Assembly (NCBI RefSeq): GCF_018402695.1
Contig: NZ_JAGYIM010000008.1
Location: forward strand, 124,001-188,000
Reading direction: 5' to 3'
From: Arsukibacterium sp.
GTDB lineage: Bacteria; Pseudomonadota; Gammaproteobacteria; Enterobacterales; Alteromonadaceae
DNA length: 64,000 bases
Made by a program: the position numbers and the translations under genes. Under the pieces are notes generated by a model. The model saw nothing but the letters and a program-made list of their open reading frames with translations. It made no database searches and was not told the origin of the DNA. Positions 57,702 through 64,000 of the stretch are shown in pieces (the stretch's first letter is position 1; the number at the start of each line of letters is the position of its first letter).

Positions 57702-58979
57702 ATGCAAGTCAGTAGCCCAGAACAGGCGCTTAGTATCATTAACAATAACGACATCATTTGGTGTCACTCGATGGCAGCAACCCCTTATTACCTGCTGCAA
57801 GCCTTAGCAAAAGTTGCCCTTGAGCGTCAAAACCTGACGCTGTTGCAGCTACATACCGAGCATAGCGAGATATTATGCGACCCGGCGCTGCAAGGCCATT
57901 TGCGCCAGCGCTGTTTTTTTGTTGGCAGCAGTACGCGCGCAGCAGTGAACTGCGGTAGTGCCGACTATGTGCCCATATTTTTATCAGAAATTCCCAAACT
58001 ATTCCGAAGTGGCGAACAACTACTTGATGTTGCATTAATTCAGGTATCCAAACCGGATAATCATGGCTTTTGCAGCTTAGGCGTGTCGGTAGAAGCCACT
58101 CGCGCAGCTCTGCAAATGGCTAAAAAAGTGATTGCCTGGGTAAACCCACTGTTACCACGCACCCACGGTGACTCCTTTATTCACTTAAGCCAGATAGACC
58201 GTTATGTCGAGCATGCCGCACCGCTTCCCCTGCACAAAGCCGCGGTGCAGGATGCGGTTTCAATGCAAATTGGCCGCAATGTGGCCAGCCTGATCCGCGA
58301 CGGCGACTGTCTGCAAATGGGCATCGGCGCGATACCTGATGCAACCCTTGGCTATCTTGGCGATAGAAAACATCTGGGAATTCATACCGAGATGTTCTCT
58401 GATGGCGTGCTGCCATTAATTGAACAAGGGGTGATTACCAACCAGAATAAACGCAAACATCGCGGTAAAATTGTCACGACCTTTGCCATGGGCAGCCAGA
58501 AACTATATGACTTTATCGATGACAACCCGCAAGTAGTATTTCTGGATGTTGAATACACCAACGACACCGCAGTTATCCGCCAGAATCCACAGGTAGTATC
58601 AATTAACAGTGCGCTGCAGGTCGATTTAAGCGGCCAGGTTTGTGCTGACTCGCTCGGCACTAAAATTTATTCAGGAGTGGGCGGTCAAATGGATTTTGTC
58701 CGTGGAGCTGCACTATCAGAAGGCGGACGCGCTATTATCGCCCTGCCCGCAACTGCAGCAGCAGGCAGCATCTCACGTATTAGCTCACTGTTGAGCCCAG
58801 GTGCCGGGGTGGTCACTACCCGCGCCCATGTCCATTACATTGTCACCGAGTATGGCATCGCTAATTTACGGGCTAAAAGCTTACAAGAGCGGGCCCGCGC
58901 CTTGATAGAGATAGCCGCTCCACAGTTTCGCGCTAACCTTGTCGAGCAAGCCTGGCAAGATTGGGGGCTTAAAGTGTAA
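57702..58979 (+). CDS. Acetyl-CoA hydrolase/transferase family CoA-transferase
   Basis: This 425-residue protein belongs to the class I CoA-transferase group of 4-hydroxybutyrate and acetate CoA-transferases. The catalytic glutamate is Glu230 in LGIHTEMFSDG. The CoA-binding segments VGGQMDFVRGAALSEGGRAIIALPATA and VVTTRAHVHYIVTEYGIANLRAKSLQERARALIEIAAP are typical. It probably moves CoA between acetate and a short-chain acyl-CoA; the true acceptor cannot be decided. It is monocistronic. Confidence 0.88.
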   Translation: MQVSSPEQALSIINNNDIIWCHSMAATPYYLLQALAKVALERQNLTLLQLHTEHSEILCDPALQGHLRQRCFFVGSSTRAAVNCGSADYVPIFLSEIPKLFRSGEQLLDVALIQVSKPDNHGFCSLGVSVEATRAALQMAKKVIAWVNPLLPRTHGDSFIHLSQIDRYVEHAAPLPLHKAAVQDAVSMQIGRNVASLIRDGDCLQMGIGAIPDATLGYLGDRKHLGIHTEMFSDGVLPLIEQGVITNQNKRKHRGKIVTTFAMGSQKLYDFIDDNPQVVFLDVEYTNDTAVIRQNPQVVSINSALQVDLSGQVCADSLGTKIYSGVGGQMDFVRGAALSEGGRAIIALPATAAAGSISRISSLLSPGAGVVTTRAHVHYIVTEYGIANLRAKSLQERARALIEIAAPQFRANLVEQAWQDWGLKV

Positions 58980-59194
58980 ATTTTTTGGTTGTGCTAAGCT
59001 CACAGCCAAACCAAACCCGAATAAGGCATGGGAATAATCTGCGCCTGGCGCGACGTTATCACGCGATAAACAAACTCAGACACCACCAAGGCTCAGGTAA
59101 GCACCACCGTCCCAACGAACGTGTGCTGTCATACCAAGCAGTTCAGTTTAACTTACAAACTAAGGCGACTTTAATCATTGCTGGATAATTAGGA

Positions 59195-59752
59195 TCAGAC
59201 CGAAATAAATTCAGATTTCAGCAACCCAAAGCACTTAAGATCATGAAACTTATTCTTCCAGTATCCGCATTCGCGCCTTAGCCCTTCTTCTTTAAAACCA
59301 AGCCTGCGTAGCAGTGCTTCTGAGGCGTTATTACCTGGTATTGTATCCGCCTGAATTCTGTGTAATTTCCCACAGGCCAGATTACCTGCAAATGCGATAT
59401 CGATAATCGCCCGCACGGCTTCTGAGGAGTAACCCTTCCCCCAAAAAGCCGGCAGAAGATCATAGCCAACAACGGCATTCTGCATTTTGCTGTTCCATGA
59501 ATTAAAACCACAGGTGCCAATTAACCTGCCAGTTGCTTTTAATCGGATAGCCCAACGAATACCCGCTCGCTCAGCGTAGCGTGATTTAAAAAGATTAATT
59601 AGATTGCCAGCCTGGCCGGGCTCGGTGAACGCTGCCAAATCATAGTATTCGACTACAGAAGGATTGGAGAACAACGTGAATATCTCTGCTTCATCATCAT
59701 CTCGTAGTTCTGTGAGCAATAGCCGCTCAGTTTCTAATGTTGGAAAAGTCAC
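59195..59752 (-). CDS. RimJ/RimL-type GNAT acetyltransferase
   Basis: This protein of about 185 residues is an Acetyltransf_3 family member: TFPTLETERLLLTELRDDDEAEIFTLFSNPSVVEYYD at the start, GYDLLPAFWGKGYSSEAVRAIIDIAF as acetyl-CoA-binding motif, and ADTIPGNNASEALLRRLGFKEEGLRRE late. The start is uncertain: a GTG at 59752 or a TTG seven codons upstream. The family acetylates ribosomal or other protein N-termini or small amines. Confidence 0.83.
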   Translation of the reverse strand: MTFPTLETERLLLTELRDDDEAEIFTLFSNPSVVEYYDLAAFTEPGQAGNLINLFKSRYAERAGIRWAIRLKATGRLIGTCGFNSWNSKMQNAVVGYDLLPAFWGKGYSSEAVRAIIDIAFAGNLACGKLHRIQADTIPGNNASEALLRRLGFKEEGLRRECGYWKNKFHDLKCFGLLKSEFISV

Positions 59753-59809
59753 TAAAGATCTGCCTTGAAACAAAAACCTGTGCGCTGATGTTTATTCATT
59801 ATGCGTTCT

Positions 59810-60109
59810 TTAGCGTGTTTGCCTCTGCTGAGACAAAGGCAGGCGTTTCGTTGAGCTGAATACAAAATTGCGGTTTCCATCTTCTTTAAGGTAAACATCA
59901 ATCTCAACTGTAATAAAAGCTCTGGGTTCAACTTCCAGCACACCCACCTCAGGAATGCGCGCGGAGAGGCGAACCTCATTCCCCAATGCAAGAAAACCAC
60001 GATCTTCATCCCTTACATCACCATCAATGTACAACTTCATGCCGAAAAACCAACTGTTGGTGATTCTTACTGTGTGGCCACTAAGATTAAAATTCCATTC
60101 CTTTCTCAT
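59810..60109 (-). CDS. Conserved-looking small protein of unknown function
   Basis: This 99-residue beta-rich soluble protein has NSWFFGMKLYIDGDVRDEDRGFLALGNEVRLSARIPEVG and VEIDVYLKED segments. I do not recognise the family. It has a good AGGA ribosome-binding site and lies between the GNAT gene and the LiaF-like gene, both on the same strand. Confidence 0.6.
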   Translation of the reverse strand: MRKEWNFNLSGHTVRITNSWFFGMKLYIDGDVRDEDRGFLALGNEVRLSARIPEVGVLEVEPRAFITVEIDVYLKEDGNRNFVFSSTKRLPLSQQRQTR

Positions 60110-60157
60110 CGATTACTTCCTGATATCAGTAACAGGCTTTAGAGCCATAGATTAGTA

Positions 60158-60826
60158 TTACGGTTTATTAAAACCAAACATTGCCCGGCATTGATCGGCA
60201 AAGGCAGTGAATTTTTCTTTCATCGTTTTTTTAAGTTTTACATCCAATGAACCAAGAATAGAGTAACCTTCCACCACAATTTGCGGCGCCTGCCGATCGC
60301 CCATACAGGGCGCTCTGTTATCTGTGCTGCCAATGATATTAAACATGTTCGACACCACATTCACCTGCTCCGGTACCAGAATGGTTAAACTACCAATCCA
60401 GTTATTAACCCGAATTACAATGTTCTGATGCTGAAAAATAGCTTCCGAAAAATCCAGCTCTACTGAGCCTAGTACACTAACGATGCGTATTTCCGCAGGC
60501 ACCAACCACTGGCCGCTATGCTGATTTGATGACAGGACACAAATAATATTCTCATTGCGGGTGTCATTCCCAGCCTGATAGCGCGGCGAAAAACTACGTT
60601 CGCGCTGCTGTTGATACTGGTTATCTGGCTGCAATGACAAGTCAGCGACCACATCAATCAATTGCTGAACACTTGTGGCATCAGAGGCAACATCGAGGCG
60701 CCGCTCAAAGGCTTCAGCCGATATAATACCGTGGCTGTAATTCATAATTAACTGATCAATTGCTTCCTGGCGCACCTGATCAAAGGGCCGGTCTTCTATT
60801 TTTACGCCAGTGGTATCAATTGCCAT
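60158..60826 (-). CDS. DUF1707/LiaF-like C-terminal domain protein
   Basis: This 222-residue protein has an N-terminal DUF1707-like helical domain (about 15-60, RQEAIDQLIMNYSHGIISAEAFERRLDVASDATSVQQLIDVVADL) and a LiaF-like C-terminal domain (about 95-205, repeated beta strands IRIVSVLGSVELDFSEA, NWIGSLTILVPEQVNV, YSILGSLDVKLKK). The N-terminal fold is common in actinobacteria. The LiaF-like part is linked to cell-envelope stress control in Firmicutes. No liaRS genes are nearby, so its role here is unknown. AGGAG precedes the ATG at 60826. Confidence 0.8.
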   Translation of the reverse strand: MAIDTTGVKIEDRPFDQVRQEAIDQLIMNYSHGIISAEAFERRLDVASDATSVQQLIDVVADLSLQPDNQYQQQRERSFSPRYQAGNDTRNENIICVLSSNQHSGQWLVPAEIRIVSVLGSVELDFSEAIFQHQNIVIRVNNWIGSLTILVPEQVNVVSNMFNIIGSTDNRAPCMGDRQAPQIVVEGYSILGSLDVKLKKTMKEKFTAFADQCRAMFGFNKP

Positions 60827-60953
60827 TAGTGAACTCCTGTTCAGCAAATTTTCTTGCTAAAACGTTAGCATAGTTTGCGTTGAACCATTTTAGTTTTTGG
60901 TATCAAAATGTAAATAGAACATGATATTTACCCGCCCTGTTTCTGTTTCCGCA

Positions 60954-61406
60954 TCATTGACCAGACCGCAGTTGGCGCCAGCTTTGAGCGATACCAATAG
61001 CATAGAGCACGCCAATAGTCAGACAAATAGCGGAGCTGAGCAGCCAAAACGTCAGGCTGTTACCCGGAAACAGCGGCATAATGATGACAAACCCAAGACC
61101 ACGTAACAGAAAAATGACGGAGACTACACACAGCGCGGTACGCAGCAGCGGTAAGCGGCGGATAACCCCGGCGCCAGATAAGGTAAATAGTGCCCAGATC
61201 AGCAGCACAGTGACAATACCGGAAGTAACAATAGCCGGACGGGGATCGCCCTGCTCTGCCAGCACCGCCATTTGCTCGCCGGCACCAAAAAAACGATACC
61301 AGTCACCGCCAAACACAATACAGCCCAAATGCGCCACCGCAGCGGCGATACAGCATAGTGCTGCAGCAATAAGATAACGATTTTTTGGCAAGATACTATC
61401 CTTCAA
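60954..61406 (-). CDS. Four-helix membrane protein of unknown function
   Basis: This 150-residue protein has four membrane segments (about 10-32, 60-80, 90-112, 118-140) and the striking GGDWYRFFGAGEQMA motif after helix 1. Its start overlaps the stop of the upstream hydrolase gene (ATGA), so the two are translationally coupled. I do not recognise a named family. Confidence 0.72.
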   Translation of the reverse strand: MKDSILPKNRYLIAAALCCIAAAVAHLGCIVFGGDWYRFFGAGEQMAVLAEQGDPRPAIVTSGIVTVLLIWALFTLSGAGVIRRLPLLRTALCVVSVIFLLRGLGFVIIMPLFPGNSLTFWLLSSAICLTIGVLYAIGIAQSWRQLRSGQ

Positions 61407-62221
61407 ATCTTTTGTGGCTGGTCTAACTGCCCGACCAATCGTGTTAGCTCCTGCAGAACCAGTTGCGGCTCATCAAACTGCACAAAGTGGCCACTATTTT
61501 CAGTTAACACAGCCCGCCCTTGCGGAAACGCTGTGGCCCAGCTTTGCCAATGCTCACCCCAAAGCTTGCGGCCTTGCTCGGTAAAAAACAAATTACTTGG
61601 GTTTTCTACTTTTTTAACTGAAACAATCACCGTAACCGGCATCGCATTAATCTGCGGATAGTCTGGCAAAGGCCGTTTGCTCCAAAAATCTAGATACTGA
61701 TTCGACATGCCTTCTTTCATATCGTCCAATTTAATCTGAGCTATCTCATGGTTGCCCTGCTCAAGATCAATTGCGCGTATTATATCAACGTCATGTTCAG
61801 AAGACGGATCCAGCAAGAGTAAGGCTTTAACTTTAGCTGGGTAAGCAGCGGCGAAATCCCGTGCCACACTGCCACCATAAGAATGCGCGACCAGAATAAC
61901 CGGCTCTGATATTTTTAGTTTTTCCAGCAACTCACTGGCGTAGTCTGCATAATCACGCGAGGTAAAATGGCGTTTAATCTGGGTTGAATTGCCATTGCCG
62001 ACACGGGAATAGCGGATAACTGTTGCTTGCTCTGCAATCTGTGAGAATACTGGATCCCAGTCCGTCATCGCCGAGCTGCCGCCGGCTTCAAGCAAAACGA
62101 TGTGCTTACCACTACCGGCAATCTGATACTCCAGCGCAAATTCATTCACTTTAATATATTGACTTTGGGCAGCGCAAAGGCTGAAAGATAGTGTCATCCA
62201 GACGAGTGCTAACAATTTCAA
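61403..62221 (-). CDS. Secreted alpha/beta hydrolase
   Basis: This 272-residue protein has a signal peptide (MKLLALVWMTLSFSLCAA). The alpha/beta-hydrolase fold shows VLLEAGGSSAMTDWDPVF as oxyanion region, the nucleophile elbow LVAHSYGGSVA, and the catalytic His in ENSGHFVQFDEPQLV. It probably acts as a periplasmic esterase or lipase. It is co-transcribed with the four-helix membrane protein downstream. Confidence 0.85.
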   Translation of the reverse strand: MKLLALVWMTLSFSLCAAQSQYIKVNEFALEYQIAGSGKHIVLLEAGGSSAMTDWDPVFSQIAEQATVIRYSRVGNGNSTQIKRHFTSRDYADYASELLEKLKISEPVILVAHSYGGSVARDFAAAYPAKVKALLLLDPSSEHDVDIIRAIDLEQGNHEIAQIKLDDMKEGMSNQYLDFWSKRPLPDYPQINAMPVTVIVSVKKVENPSNLFFTEQGRKLWGEHWQSWATAFPQGRAVLTENSGHFVQFDEPQLVLQELTRLVGQLDQPQKI

Positions 62222-62402
62222 AATAGTTCCTTAAGTTAACTAACCAGAAGTTGCTTTAAGCGCCGTTGGTACTGAGTTTTTAACCATCTGGAATACTTCA
62301 CTAGGTCAACCTTTTTTATATTTTCTATTTTTCAGTCTGAATTATGGGCAGTTTATATTGGTCACCCAATCGGGAAACGAATCACTGCCTAAACCGCGCT
62401 TG

Positions 62403-63292
62403 ATGCTAGTGGATTTTATTCGTAAAGTGAACAATTTGTTTCGCCGTAGCAATGCAAACGCAGCTACTTTGCATTTAAATAACAGGATAAATGCAGTGCC
62501 CGACTGGACACACCATCTGAATAATCTGGCAAACCAGTTATGGCGGTTAAGCCCAGCCTGCCGAAAACAGGCCAATCCGGCCAGTTTAAAGCTGGTGGCG
62601 CACCGCGGTGCCTACATTGTGGGCAACAACAGCCCGGCGCCCGAGAATACTCTGGCGGCATTTGATCGCTGTCTTCAGCACAATATCTGGGGATTGAACT
62701 GGATGTGCGGCTGACAAGTGACGGCGAGCCGGTGGTGCATCATGATCCGGCCTGTGGCCGGCTGTTTCAGCGACCCGACCTGGACATTGCCAACACGTCT
62801 TTTGCTAAATTACGGCAGGAACTGCCGCAAATACCGCACTTACAGGAAGTCATCGCGCGTTATGGCAGGCAGCTGCATCTGATGATTGAACTGAAAGAGT
62901 CGTGGCGGCAGCGCCGGCCTCTGCAACCGCAGCTGCAAGGTCTGCTCAGTTCCCTGGAGCCAGCCACGGATTATCATCTGCTAAGCCTTGAGCCGGATCA
63001 TCTGGAGGGGTTTCGGCAGTTGCCACCCGCAACGCTTATTGATGTAGCGTTAACCAATACCAAAGAGATAATCCGCCAGAATCATACACTGGGGCATGGC
63101 GCTGTGGCAGGGTCTTTTGCGCTGCTCAGCCAGACATGGATAAACCAGTTAAAAGCAAGCGGTAAAAACATTGGCACTGGTCAGGTTAACCATCCGGACA
63201 TTGTGAATCGCGAGGCGGCTCGCGGTATTGATTGGGTGTTTACTGATCAGCCATTGCGCCTGCAACAGAGCATTGTTGCTACCCGTGGATAA
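62403..63292 (+). pseudogene. Glycerophosphodiester phosphodiesterase, frameshifted
   Basis: Two reading frames together make one GDPD protein. The first (to 62714) holds LVAHRGA and PENTLAAFDRCLQHNIWG, and the second (from about 62693) holds ELDVRLTSDGEPVVHHDPACGRL onward to HPDIVNREAARGIDWVFTDQP. The expected junction needs TGG GGG ATT GAA CTG GAT, but the sequence has only four G (62689-62692), so one G is missing. The catalytic His, Glu and Asp are all encoded across the two parts. It may be a real inactivation or a homopolymer sequencing error. The start is uncertain (ATG at 62403, or a TTG at 62358). The family cleaves glycerophosphodiesters to glycerol-3-phosphate. Confidence 0.85.
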
Positions 63293-63300
63293 TGTTAATG

Positions 63301-63328
63301 AAAAAACCACCCGCAGGTGGTTTTTTTG
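63301..63328. terminator. Bidirectional intrinsic terminator between the GDPD gene and purT
   Basis: AAAAAACCACC-CGCA-GGTGGTTTTTTT has an A-run and a T-run on either side. It lies 9 bases after the GDPD stop and 25 bases after the purT stop, and can serve both convergent genes. Confidence 0.9.
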
Positions 63329-63352
63329 AAGTAAGACTTGCAACGCTTCGCG

Positions 63353-64000
63353 TTATTTAAGCGTTACATTTAACTGACTAATTACCTTAAGTGCTTTTTC
63401 AGTTGCCGCTTCTACCGTATCGCTCAGCGCTAAGGCTACGCCCATCCGTCGCTCGCCCTGTACTTCGGGTTTGCCGAAAATACGCAGTTCGGTATCAAGC
63501 TCACTCAGCGCAGCGGCCAGGCCTTGATACTGAATATCAGCGCTGTTGCCAGGCACTAACAGCACCGCCGAAGCGGCCGGGCCGTATTGTTTAATATAAG
63601 GAATTGGCAGGCCTAATATAGCCCTGGCATGTAGCGCGAACTCACTTAACTGCTGTGATATTAGCGTAACCATACCAGTGTCGTGCGGCCGGGGTGAGAC
63701 TTCTGAGAAATACACCTTATCGCCTTTGATAAACAGCTCCACCCCGAATAAGCCCCGGCCACCTAAGGCCTCAACCACGGCTTTGGCATAACGTTTGGCT
63801 TCTGCCAGTGCGCTGTCGCTCATCACTTGTGGCTGCCAGCTTTCGCGGTAATCACCTTTTTCCTGACGATGGCCAATTGGTGCACAGTATTGGATCCCGC
63901 TCAGCGAATTAATGGTTAGTAAGGTTATTTCATAGTCAAAGTCGACAAAACCTTCCACTATTACCCTGCCTTTACCGGCCCGGCCACCTTCCTGGGCATA
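63353..64000 (-). CDS. purT: Phosphoribosylglycinamide formyltransferase 2, C-terminal part
   Basis: The gene runs off the right edge; about 215 residues are present. They match E. coli PurT closely: [82 protein letters not shown] and [13 protein letters not shown]. This ATP-grasp enzyme adds formate to glycinamide ribonucleotide in purine synthesis, independent of folate. Confidence 0.95.
   Translation of the reverse strand, partial: YAQEGGRAGKGRVIVEGFVDFDYEITLLTINSLSGIQYCAPIGHRQEKGDYRESWQPQVMSDSALAEAKRYAKAVVEALGGRGLFGVELFIKGDKVYFSEVSPRPHDTGMVTLISQQLSEFALHARAILGLPIPYIKQYGPAASAVLLVPGNSADIQYQGLAAALSELDTELRIFGKPEVQGERRMGVALALSDTVEAATEKALKVISQLNVTLK

Noticed and set aside
58985-59188. 67-codon frame after the CoA-transferase gene
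   Set aside because: No ribosome-binding site, no hydrophobic or domain pattern; more likely intergenic sequence.

Overview
The window is a contiguous stretch of chromosome from a gammaproteobacterium of the Alteromonadales type. Rheinheimera, Arsukibacterium or Alishewanella is my best guess; this is inferred from gene order and protein flavour, not from a marker gene. Conserved gammaproteobacterial neighbourhoods are intact: msrC-proQ-prc, ybfF/seqA-pgm, ybfE-fldA-fur, uvrY-uvrC-pgsA-tRNA-Gly, yccA-tusDCBE, and lrp-ftsK-lolA-rarA-serS. No prophage, insertion sequence or CRISPR array is visible. Coding density is high and most operons end in clear intrinsic terminators.

Layout. 1-5.4 kb: the start of prc (cut by the window edge), proQ, a small acidic protein and msrC, then a two-gene operon of a Ycf46-like AAA+ ATPase and a eukaryotic-type protein kinase. 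5.4-9.2 kb: the bkd operon (branched-chain 2-oxo acid dehydrogenase E1alpha, E1beta, E2), led by a LiuR-like palindrome. 9.3-14.9 kb: astE, then a compact cluster that looks like a split borosin RiPP locus: a periplasmic binding protein, an alpha-N-methyltransferase, a GNAT, a 99-residue precursor and a membrane diguanylate cyclase. 15-19.9 kb: glgP, pgm, seqA. 20-23.6 kb: ybfF, a DUF2788 gene, ybfE, fldA, a DUF4442 gene, fur and a GNAT. 23.7-27.2 kb: etfBA divergent from ETF:ubiquinone oxidoreductase, with two LiuR-like palindromes between them. 27.3-29.5 kb: a lone 729-residue protein with tubulin/FtsZ nucleotide-binding signatures. 29.6-48.5 kb: mostly housekeeping genes (rluF, a DASS transporter, tRNA-Gly, pgsA, uvrC, uvrY, two identical tRNA-Ser, yccA, tusDCBE, serS, rarA, lolA, ftsK, lrp, ald, two tandem cold-shock genes with duplicated long leaders, a long-form GAPDH). 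48.6-62.2 kb: a more accessory stretch with msrB, a secreted repeat protein joined to a serine hydrolase across an A9 slippery run, a LytS/LytTR two-component pair, a YaeQ-like protein, several secreted or membrane unknowns, a Crp/Fnr regulator, a CoA-transferase, a GNAT and a LiaF-like protein. 62.4-64 kb: a frameshifted glycerophosphodiester phosphodiesterase and the 3' part of purT.

How the genes work together. The bkd and etf operons share an 18-bp palindrome, which fits joint control of branched-chain amino acid catabolism. The dehydrogenase complex makes acyl-CoA, and ETF with ETF-QO passes acyl-CoA dehydrogenase electrons to ubiquinone. glgP and pgm form a glycogen breakdown route to glucose-6-phosphate. 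TusDCBE relays sulfur for tRNA 2-thiolation.

The loci most worth a second look are the borosin-type cluster (about 10.5-14.9 kb), the tubulin-like GTPase (27.4-29.5 kb), the AAA+/kinase pair (2.0-5.3 kb), and the possible -1 frameshift fusion at 49.8 kb.
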